A stretch of 64,000 bases of DNA. Origin: Tomocerus qinae. Lineage: Eukaryota; Arthropoda; Collembola; Entomobryomorpha; Tomoceridae. Every line of letters starts with the position of its first letter. Within the stretch, counting starts at the first letter, position 1. Positions 1 through 9,907 of this stretch are shown here, one piece after another. The notes beneath the pieces are model-generated. The model ran no database searches. It saw only the letters and a program-made list of their open reading frames with translations, and was not told the origin of the DNA. Position numbers and translations under genes: made by a program. Location of the stretch: the NCBI GenBank assembly GCA_020055645.1, contig CM034547.1, positions 20,995,013 through 21,059,012 on the forward strand. Direction: 5' to 3'.

Positions 1-3000
1 GAATCGTTAAGTTAGAACAAGTTAAAGGTAGTATTGCATATATGCGCAAATAATATACAAAGTTGCATTTTATGCATAAATATGGCAGTTTTAAGAGAAG
101 TCTCATTCTTTCTATTGTAGTCTCATCACTTATTGTTTGAGAGCAACGGAGCATTTCATAATTACAAAATAATAAGCCATTGGAGCTTTCCACATAATAA
201 ACTAGCTATCATCGTTCGTCTAAGTAACTTCATTTTAAGTAGGCACTTTCATACTCAATATCCAATTAGATCATATTTACGAATTAACGAGAGTGCTACG
301 CTATAGGCGAAAAAATTACTTATTATGGATGAGTTGGTGTTAACTATGTGAACATAATGATTTTAGTTAGGCTACACTAAATTGACCACACAAATGCTTG
401 CATCGTTAACTAGATAGAATTTCCCTATAAACTTTCAGGAATTTTCCTATAAACTAAATCTATTATCATATAAAAAACTATAAATTCTATAATATAAAAT
501 GACTTTTGTGATTTAATCTTAATTCGATTTGGGGTTAGTTAATTGCATTTTTAACTGCTCCTAATTATAATGAGGAATTGATATTATTAACATTTGCCAA
601 GAATGTACTTTCGACACATATAATTGAATGTAGTGTTGGGTAGTGTAAGATAATATTATAGTTAAAATATTTATCTAAATTCAATGCTTTATGCCTTTTC
701 ATTCGATGAGAAAATTGAAATAAGCATTAATTATTTACTTGTTGAGGTTCGGAAAAAGTACCTGCGAATCTGAAATAGCTTTTATCGTAGATGCTATTAG
801 ATTACATAATTATATAGGTAGTCCTGAAAAACCATTAAGCAACAATTGTAAGTGAGAACTAAGCTAAAATTCAATTAAAAGTTCAAGTGCACAGCTAAAG
901 GTTAAGACGTGATATGAATTTAGATTTCTTTCCATTCCTGCATCCTTTTATTTTTTTGCGAAATAAGTTTTTTTAAGATTAGCAACCACCAATCAACAAC
1001 TATTTCATAGCTTTTGATAGGAGTACAAATTTCTTATTGTGCGAATAACAAGTATACAAAAATTAAAAATGATGATAGCCTTTTGTATTATATATTTTTA
1101 AGGCGCATCTTCAACAACAAATCTTTATTAATTTTGCCACATCCAAATCTGATATGCTTTCAAAAAATTATTATATCAAATCATGCATAAATCTGTGTGG
1201 AAGTTGACCCACATAATATTAAGATTATTATTATAACATTATATTAGTAGACAGGTACTTTAATTTAACCTGACAAAACCCAGGTTTTGACATTTTCGAT
1301 TAAGCTTGCTCCTCAAGTTCATAAAGTGCATAAATAAGTTGACAAAATGAAATTAGCTGCTACAGTTTGCAGGAAAATTTTAATACACTGATTAAAGCAT
1401 AACTTTACACATACAATTAGCTTTTATCTTTTAACTTCTACTACCGCAACCTCATTTTAGTCCCACAACACTATTGCATTGAACTGTGTATGCGTAATGC
1501 CCACTTGTGCCTATGTTGCGATATCATGACAATGCTATAGATGTGAGATACTAAAAAGGCAATAAAAGATGATAAACTTACCTTGTATTAGGTACTTACC
1601 AGGTATGTATTGAACTCCTGCATAAGAGTAAAGGAGGTACTCATCGTGGTAACAAGTGAAGAAGTACATGAATAATTACATGAATTTGGGCTGTATTAGT
1701 ATGAATTGTGGTGGATATGTGTATCGGGTGGTTTACGGGTGCCCAAAGGGTTACTCCTTGGCCATTACATCTGTGCGTGTAAATGTAATGCAAGAAAATA
1801 TTAACTCATATTTCATGTTCTTACGTGTCCACATAGGCATTGAGAGAACAAAGCTTGAGTTTTATGTATTTTGTTTCGACGTAGCATTAGATGGAGAGGA
1901 AAGGGAAAGCCGGCAGTGAAAGGGTTAAGTGTGGATTGTTTTCGTTTTTGCGGGTGGCATGTAAAGGATACTTGGGTGTCAAGAGATGGCCATAATGAAG
2001 GCTCAACTCATCATTAGAGCGGACAATGTAATTAAATTAAATGGGAGTTACGGCATAAATCACTTTTTTCCTCAACAGTCTCATTCCAGGTCACCGGTCT
2101 GCTTTGATCTCGTGGAAATAACACTTTACATGTGTGTTGTGTGGTGTGCGGTGGATGCTCTTCTACTCAACGTGTACTTAGGTACATAACAATGCCTGCG
2201 TAAAGCACAAACATTGTTAGTTCTATAGCCAAGCAATAATATTACTTATTTTTTGTCTTTAATGGCCTATCTTTACATATATCTTCACGTTATACTTATT
2301 ATTGCACTTTTATTATAGCAGAAACTCTAGGCTTGACATTGCAATACGAGAGAGAGATGATGATAGTGATGATCTTTAACTAAACGTATCTTGAAAACAT
2401 TGACTCTCAGTTTAAATTAATGTTTAAACACACTTTTCACTCGCAGTCAAACGCACATCATGACCTTTCCGTGCATTGCAATCCACTCTTTCATTCATTA
2501 TCTTCTTTTACACCTTCCCATTAGTTGTACTTATTACCTTTTTACCTCTCCACTCATTTCAGTTTCTCTTCCGACAAATGTTCAGCTACGGCCATGCTAC
2601 ATCATCCTCAGCAGACGCTACGCGTATCTTGTAACAGAGCCAATATTCACTTCAGAATTTAATTTACATTTTAAAAACAATTTCTTCCCATTAGATAACA
2701 AAAAACCATAGCCAGAGTTTACATAGTACTATCTGGAAAATCATAATAATATGTAAACATTTTTCATATTCTGTTTTACCCACGCATTTGTATTTTGTAT
2801 ATGTACTTATTAAGGTAAGTTTGCATTAGCTAAGCTTTATTTTCATTGGTACACCCTTACGTTATCTACTTTCAATATATTGCCAGAGATAGGCCGAATT
2901 TTTCCCAGTTGGAAAGAGTTGGACCAAGGTGAATTTGTGAATTTTATGAGAGGAAATGAAAATGTAGTATTTTAGATAGAAGAAAACAAAAATATTACAA

Positions 3001-4224
3001 ATGCCAAATTACAGAATAGGGTTTAGCATCTTTATGTCCCATGCTGAGGGCAAAAGAGATTTATTTTGCAATTTTAAACCTAGTGATGGCTAAGAATTGT
3101 ATCACTCACTCATCAGTTTAAGTACATTTCTTCTGGAGAAAGTGCTGCAGAGGAAAGAGAGTTTATTTGGAATGAATTGTAATCTGTTTACAACAATTGA
3201 GTATAACCTGAAAATTTTTTCGTTGAACGTTTAAACGGGAAAGTGGCTTCCTCTGCGTGGCATTTTAGGCATGCTGTTTGTTTATTTCCATTATCATTCC
3301 CCATTAGTTATTCTCAGTAATATTTGTGTGTTTAAGCATATTGGAACAGAGTGTTATAGGTAGTACCCATTTAGATAAGCGAGTGTAATGAATTTATGTT
3401 GGTGCTGTGTAGCCAGCAGTTTGTGATTTTAATCTGCTCCTGTAAACTCGCATGATGAAAAGTTCTTTTATTCCCAGATAGTAACACCTTGGAGGTACTG
3501 AGTTATTGCCTTTTACTTTTTCATGGTCTGGCTAAACTGACAGTCAGAGTAATGATCATAATATTATGCTTACAATAGCAATTACATTCAAATATATTCG
3601 TTTTTATTATTTGCATAGTGTATATCGTGAACAGATCGTGAAAAACAACCCGAGCTCATATAAGACAAAATGATATGCAATAAAACATTTAATCTGAAAG
3701 ATAAACAGTCTTGGGATTAATATTCTTGGTTTACATTCAACTCAACTGTCCAACAAAATTGCATTACGACACAAACCGTTGTTGCATAATATGAATAGGT
3801 AATTTCCTTGGTTTTAACATTTGAAGGGAATAGGTAGGCACGGAGAGATATTGTATAAATTAGAAAATTGTTCTTATTCCGTAGCCCTACCCTAGCTAAT
3901 TTTAGCTAGTGCACGTAGATCACCAACTGTGCAGTTAAAATCTCTGAGGTAATAAATGGCACTCCTTTCCTCGTAGGTTGTGCCGTGTAGTCACCCCTAA
4001 ATATCAACAGGACTTCTGATTTGTGATTTGATCAAGTCATGAACCACCCTAGCTCTACTCTACCTCACCACAATGTATAATTATCACAGGATCTTAACAC
4101 AACGCTTAAAACCGTTCTTGCCCACTAAATACGTCATTTTCATTTCATCTAGTACGTAAGTCTAGCCACAAACACGCATACTTGCCTTGCATGTTTTCCC
4201 AGTTCACACTACAATTGAGAACCT
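1..4224. other. Gene-free AT-rich stretch
   Basis: Read on both strands, this stretch shows no open frame above 87 codons, no recognisable domain, no RNA gene and no clear repeat array. The short frames near 1656-1919, 1986-2189 and 2460-2711 have low-complexity, tyrosine- and leucine-rich translations without motifs and look like chance. It is intergenic or intronic. Unrecognised short exons cannot be excluded by eye. Confidence 0.6.
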
Positions 4225-4420
4225 CAATTAAGGTTTTTAATTATGTACCCCAATGCATTTACTTTGGGGTACGTTTCAAAAAGTCTACGCAAAGGCAACC
4301 GACAACTACTCCCGTCCTTCACAAACACGAGCCTTTTCTAAACCAAGGCTAAAACTCACTATTAGTGTCCTTAGTATCGAAATTATGAACAAATTATTCA
4401 GATTTTTCAAAAAAAATTAC
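4225..4420 (+). repeat. Left outer arm of foldback element
   Basis: This 196-bp unique-sequence arm is, base for base as far as I can read, the reverse complement of 5914-6109. It contains a small internal hairpin around 4245-4271, where GTACCCCAA and TTGGGGTAC flank a short loop. A 63-codon frame (4253-4444) occurs in both arms simply because the arms are copies. Its translation shows no domain and it is not called as a gene. Confidence 0.85.
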
Positions 4421-5032
4421 CGTACCCCAAACGTACCCCAATGACTTAGACGAATTTCAAGCGTACCCCAAACGTACCCCAAACGTACCCCAATGACTTA
4501 GACGAATTTCAAGCGTACCCCAAACGTACCCCAAACGTACCCTAATGAACTTAGACTAATTTGTTGCGTACCCCAAACGTACCCCAATGACTTAGACGAA
4601 TTTCAAGCGTACCCCAAACGTACCCCAAACGTACACCAATGACTTAGACGAATTTCAAGCGTACCCCAAACGTGCCCCAAACGTACCCCAATGACTTAGA
4701 CGAATTTCAAGCGTACCCCAAACGTACCCCAAACGTACCCCAATGACTTAGACGAATTTCAAGCGTACCCCAAACGTGCCCCAAACGTACCCCAATGACT
4801 TAGACGAATTTCAAGCGTACCCCAAACGTACCCCAAACGTACCCCAATGACTTAGACGAATTTCAAGCGTACCCCAAACGTACCCCAAACGTACCCCAAT
4901 GAACTTAGACTAATTTGTTGCGTACCCCAAACGGATTCCAATGATTTTAGACGAATTTCAAGCGTACCCCACACGTACCTCAATGAATTTAGACGAATTT
5001 GTAGCGTACCCCAAACGTACCCTAATGACTTG
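4421..5032 (+). repeat. Left tandem array, unit about 52 bp
   Basis: About 12 units of spacer plus subrepeats. The spacer is GACTTAGACGAATTTCAAGC (variant GAACTTAGACTAATTTGTTG) and is followed by two or three copies of the 11-mer GTACCCCAAAC, giving a full unit of 52 bp and shorter forms of about 41 bp. The innermost units (from about 4920) are more diverged, with GGATTCC and CACACGTACC variants. This gradient is usual where arrays are homogenised by unequal exchange or gene conversion. Confidence 0.9.
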
Positions 5033-5035
5033 ATG

Positions 5036-5215
5036 GAAAAAAATGAATTTAGGCTATTTTGTACACAAAATGAAAAATGGATTTTGACTATTTGTACATA
5101 AAACGAAAAATAGATTCAGGCTATTTTCTATACAAAACGAAAAATAGATTTAGACTATTTTGTAAACAAAATGAAAAATTGATTTGGGATATTTTGTACA
5201 CAAAACGAAAAACCT
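5036..5215 (+). repeat. Central tandem repeat, unit about 34-35 bp
   Basis: Five diverged copies of a unit with the pattern GAAAAATNGATTT-(A/G)G(A/G)CTATTTTGTACACAAAA(C/T). It is unrelated to the flanking GTACCCC arrays and is not matched by an inverted partner, so it belongs to the central loop of the element. Confidence 0.8.
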
Positions 5216-5402
5216 AAATGGCTCCTCAAGGGGACGATATTTAGCGTCGGACACCTATAAACAATATCAACATGTTTCAACATGAAATAATACATTTTTT
5301 TGTTGGAGTTTGGAATTAGGCTTAAATAAATGGTTAATCAGATAAAATAATAACATCTAATATAATATGTTGATATCTACAATATTTATTATATCATTGT
5401 GA
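5216..5402. other. Unique central loop of foldback element
   Basis: 187 bp of AT-rich single-copy sequence between the central tandem repeat and the right array. It has no open frame of note. It would form the loop if the arms paired. Confidence 0.6.
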
Positions 5403-5913
5403 TACGTTTGGGGTACGCTACAAATTCGTCTAAGTTCATTGGGGTACGTTTGGGGTACGCTACAAATTCGTCTAAGTTCATTGGGGTACGTTTGGGGTAC
5501 GCTTGAAATTCGTCTAAGTCATTGGGGTACGTTTGGGGTACGCTTGAAATTCGTCTAAGTCATTGGGGTACGTTTGGGGTACGCAACAAATTAGTCTAAG
5601 TTCATTGGGGTACGTTTGGGGTACGCTTGAAATTCGTCTAAGTCATTGGGGTACGTTTGGGGCTTGGGGTACGCAACAAATTAGTCTAAGTTCATTGGGG
5701 TACGTTTGGGGTACGCAACAAATTAGTCTAAGTTCATTGGGGTACGTTTGGGGTACGTTTGGGGTACGCTTGAAATTCATCTAAGTCATTGGGGTACGTT
5801 TGGGGTACGTTTGGGGTACGCTTGAAATTCGTCTAAGTCATTGGGGTACGTTTGGGGTACGTTTGGGGTACGCTTGAAATTCGTCTAAGTCATTGGGGTA
5901 CGTTTGGGGTACG
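5403..5913 (-). repeat. Right tandem array, inverted orientation
   Basis: About 11 units of the same repeat as 4421-5032 in reverse complement, read here as GTTTGGGGTAC blocks separated by GCTTGAAATTCGTCTAAGTC or the GCAACAAATTAGTCTAAGTTC variant. Units near the centre are mostly the 41-bp two-block form and outer units the 52-bp three-block form. One hybrid block with an inserted GGGGCTT occurs near 5657. The 73-codon frame at 5563-5784 is a repeat artefact. Confidence 0.9.
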
Positions 5914-6109
5914 GTAATTTTTTTTGAAAAATCTGAATAATTTGTTCATAATTTCGATACTAAGGACACTAATAGTGAGTTTTAGCCTTGGTTTAGAAAA
6001 GGCTCGTGTTTGTGAAGGACGGGAGTAGTTGTCGGTTGCCTTTGCGTAGACTTTTTGAAACGTACCCCAAAGTAAATGCATTGGGGTACATAATTAAAAA
6101 CCTTAATTG
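5914..6109 (-). repeat. Right outer arm of foldback element
   Basis: Reverse complement of 4225-4420 with no difference that I could find. The minus-strand 63-codon frame here (5890-6081) is the mirror of the one in the left arm and shows no recognisable domain. Confidence 0.85.
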
Positions 6110-8963
6110 TGATGATTAATAAGAAGTCAGTACTAACACAGCCAAACGTTTAATTCCTATGTTTATTTCACTCCTATTGTTTTTGAAGGACGGAGTGACG
6201 GAGGTCCATTACAGTTTAAAATTACTGCAGGAAATTAATGCCTTGAATTGAATGAGGCTAGATGTTAATTGTACCTTATGAATTCCCTCGATTTATAAAA
6301 TGCTTTGAAATAATTCTTATAATAATTAGATGTTTAAAATTACTTTTTAATTGTGGTGCAATGTTAGCCACTGTACTGTCTGCAATTGCAATAATTCTCA
6401 CACAGCAAATGAGCCACGTACTAGATACATACATGTACATATTTAGCAGCAGCTTAGCTCACTGTTTAAATAATACATAGAAAATATTCAGTATTATTAA
6501 TATTATAAGCAATTCTCAAAATAGCAAAAAAATCGCGCTCCGCGAATTATTTGCCATTTTAGGCAATTTTTTTACTCATTTTCGTCAAAAAATGCCAAAA
6601 ATTTATATACGCAATATATACTTTGAAGTATCTACTATATGAAATATTAACCCCCTCTGAAAATCAGTTCTGTATACGTGCTTGATTATAAAAATTTCTT
6701 AAACTTAATCTTTTTCAGCGGTTGCAATTATTTATTATTTAGTAATATAAAATGGTATCATGACTGTTTGCAGGTAGTTTTTTCTGTTGGAAATAAACTT
6801 GTCAGTAACTAGTTAAAACCAAAGCTTTTACTACTGAAATCGTTTAATGTACAGTGGTTTGTAGAATATTAAATCCCTTGTTAGTTTCAAGTTACAGCTC
6901 TGTAATCTTTGAATGTTTTGTTGTATTTGCACTTACTAATAGAGACAACGAGATATGTATTAGTTGGTAAAAAAGAAGATTTTTTCATTTGTGAATGAAG
7001 CATTGTCTCCGATGACGATAAAGTATAGAAGTTGAAAAACATGGGATACTGTGATCAGATATGCATTATGCATAATATGCAAACAAAGTGCATAAAATAA
7101 TGTAGTCCCTACTCACACCTGAGATGAGACTTATTTATTGTTGAACAGATAACTGAGTTTAGCGCAGATGACATTATCACGAAATGAAACATCAGAAGGA
7201 ATTATACAAATTCCATTACGCAGATACTACAATGAACATATTGCATAGCTTGAGTTTCTACAGATTGCATTTGGACGAATGAAATGACTGTTTTTGTGAA
7301 TATGAAATGAGTTTAGTAAATGCATGCAAGAACGAGTCTCAATGAGTTTTCTGATACTTGCTGACTTCTGCTGACTATCCCAAATCCCACCCAGAAGAAC
7401 CGGATTTACCATTTTCCAGTTTCATTGCTGTGGTGGTTGGTTTATGATGGAGGGTAGTTAAGAAAAATCTGGAGCCCGCTGTGAAAATCTGCACTCACCA
7501 TGTGCCTTGACAGCTTTTTTCTAACAATCTCCCCAAGTGCCAATGATGTTGGCAAATCTACCTACAAACAATTATTGTCAAGTCTTTCCTTGCAAATATT
7601 TATTTATTTATTTACAATTGCAGACCTTATGCATTTTTATATTGCACTGGAAGATATGCTTACTCCTCTACCATTTTATAACTGTATGACTCCTATTTAG
7701 TAAACAACACAAACAGTTCTATAAACAGGTGTACATGTCTTTTACTCAATATCATTCTCACAATTTACTCAATAATCTACCCTATCTACCAAGGAAATTA
7801 AAATTTATCATCATTTCCGATAGACCTATTTATAGAATATCTGCAGAATGTTGTGTTAACAATTTACAGTAGAAAGATTGCTTCTAAAATCTCGTGGGAT
7901 TAGAATACTACATTTTAATATTCTAAATAATAGACTTGAAAAAAATCTTAGCTATGACAAAATTCTTAATGACTGTCACTGATTCTATTGAATTGTTTTA
8001 ATGGAATATATTAAACAGTAAGACCCTTCAATTACCTGCGATGAGTAGAACGATGCATGTACAAGGGAGCTTTTTGTGGATAATTGAGCTAGTCAAAAGT
8101 AGAATTTGTGAGGTAAACAGGTTAGAGATACAAACACAATGCACCAGCAAGAAGCTAATTGTAAATACATATTCCATGTAGGTAGTCTTCTCTGTTCAGC
8201 CTTTCTTACATACAGTGCACAGTGTTTACATCTGAAAAACATGGTAACTAAAGGAGGAAATGTAACAAGAAAGATGAAAGGGGAAAGAAAGGGTCTAATA
8301 AAATGAAATCTGTCAGATGTAACGTGTCAAATCAGCAGTCGGTCCATTTGAAGGGCAAGGAAGGGCCTTAAATCAAAGTGATCACTGAAACTGTGCCCTT
8401 CTCATTTGAGTGACATTTACAGAAAAAACTTTGATTTGATCAAGTGCTTTCCTTCATCCGAAATTTTTAACTACATATCTCTAACACATCTAAAAGTTAA
8501 AGCATTAGCTACAAATAAGTACATTCAAACAACTACCTCATAAAAAACTAAAGAAAAATTGAAAGTAACAGCTAGTTAACGTTACTACTATGTAAAAGTA
8601 TTATTTGTACATCTAAATAGGTATCAAATGTTGCGTTTAAGACGTCATGAGTCAATGTATTTTTGTTCTTGGAGATTTATTGGCAATTAACTAATACAAT
8701 GAAATGATATTTTATTAATACAATACTCTGAGTATGTAGCTCACTCTTACATTGCTAACTGTTACTTCTATATGAGCTTTTTTATAATCTTAAGAACATT
8801 TATCTATGAATACCCACGAAATAAGTCCACAAATTGTGATTATGATTATTACTTATATAAAATACTCCTTGAAATATTCCCTACTCTTTCCCATGCATGA
8901 TTAAATCTCTTAAACGAGAAGCTATACATATTATACTACTATTAAGGTAAATATCGTATATCT
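6110..8963. other. Gene-free AT-rich stretch
   Basis: No frame above 72 codons and no recognisable domain or RNA gene. A short GC-rich hairpin-like patch (CGCGCTCCGCG) lies near 6534-6546. The 9-bp CGTATATCT at 8955-8963 is the left copy of the border repeat of the next element. Confidence 0.6.
8955..8963. repeat. Left 9-bp target-site duplication
   Basis: CGTATATCT, identical to 9899-9907 and directly abutting the inverted-repeat element. Confidence 0.7.
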
Positions 8964-9898
8964 GAATGTAGGTCAATTTGGCAAAAGTCATTTTGGCAAA
9001 ATCAAAAAACCTTAAAAATTAACCCCTGTGGATAAATTGGCAAATGACGTTTTTGACCGTTCGGAGAATTTGGCAAAAAGTATGTACGGACAATTTGGCA
9101 AAAGCATTTAGAACCATAATCTTTCAACTGTCGTGGGTTTTGTATCCTGTGTAGTGATGTATCGAAGAATTCTATTTTGTAATCTATGGAAATCGAAAAA
9201 TAGTCAAATGTCTTAGCTGGCTTCATTCAATAAACCTGATTTTAGCTGTCAAATACCTTCAGACAATATGGCCGAGTCTTCATTTACTACAAAACGAGAA
9301 CTTAAAGCCCTGCCTTACTAAAGTGGCAGAGTATTTTGAAAATATTTATATAGGTAGAGACTGGTTACCAGCACATTATTTTTCCAAATTCTAGAATGCA
9401 AGAGATCCCCTTCACAATTATGCTCCAATAAGGACCACAAAATCAATGGAAGGGTGACATAGTCGCTTTCATATTAAAATGGGCTGTGAAAAACCTCCTT
9501 TGTGGAGATTTATTTTAATAATGCTTTAAGATAAACAACGAACGGAAAACGATTTTCTTCGTATTCTAAATGGTACCTTCCCAGCGCGAAAGAAGGCTTT
9601 GTGCGTCAAAATTAACAACATACTTCGAAAAACTAGCAGAATATACGGAAAGAAACGATTGCCATTTACTAAATTCATCAAAATTAATGCCATGAATTTG
9701 AAATGATTTGAATTACCTATTATATTCTTTACTTGTTATCCTTTTTTGGTTTTACTTGACATGCAATTGTATTGCTGACCTAATAAATGTTACTTTTGCC
9801 AATTTATCCACAGCGTTTTGCCATTTTATCCACAGGCCTTTTGCCAATTTGATCATAGGTCATTTGCCAATTTGACTTTTGCCAAATTGACGGGCATC
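8964..9898. mobile_element. Non-autonomous inverted-repeat transposon, TTGGCAAA-rich arms
   Basis: A 935-bp segment bordered by a perfect 9-bp direct repeat CGTATATCT (8955-8963 and 9899-9907). Its ends are inverted copies sharing GTCAATTTGGCAAAAGTCA, slightly imperfect in the outermost 7-8 bases. Each arm carries about five copies of a TTTGGCAAA-type motif (left 8974-9110, right 9795-9890 in inverse orientation), and one longer inverse pair contains CTGTGGATAAATTGGC near 9027. The interior (about 9115-9790) is ordinary AT-rich DNA with only a 74-codon minus-strand frame (9002-9226) that runs into the arm and shows no domain. A 9-bp target duplication with long arms is typical of Mutator-like elements and of some foldback elements, but I cannot assign a superfamily without a transposase. 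Confidence 0.75.
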
Positions 9899-9907
9899 CG
9901 TATATCT
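9899..9907. repeat. Right 9-bp target-site duplication
   Basis: CGTATATCT, identical to 8955-8963. Confidence 0.7.

Larger units (their letters stand above)
4225..6109. mobile_element. Foldback-type inverted-repeat transposable element
   Basis: The element is a large inverted repeat. Positions 4225 to about 4540 reappear as the reverse complement from 6109 back to about 5795, and coordinates in the two arms add up to 10334 without any indel over the outer part. Inside the outer arms lie tandem arrays (4421-5032 and 5403-5913) in opposite orientation, then a centre with a different tandem repeat and a short unique loop. Long terminal inverted repeats made of short tandem repeats are the hallmark of foldback elements such as FB, and of Galileo in the P superfamily. 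No transposase is encoded, so it would be non-autonomous. The border is uncertain. The inverted repeat can be read to CAATTAAGG/CCTTAATTG, or it can be cut at a TTAA on each side (4228-4231 and 6103-6106), which would suit a TTAA-targeting (piggyBac-like) family. No longer target duplication is visible. Confidence 0.8.

Noticed and set aside
4421..5032. CRISPR-like regular repeat-spacer array
   Set aside because: The supposed spacers are copies of one another and the host is eukaryotic; it is a tandem satellite in a foldback element.
4253..6081. Two identical 63-codon frames as a duplicated gene
   Set aside because: They are identical because they lie in the inverted arms; the translation runs into the GTACCCC array and shows no domain.
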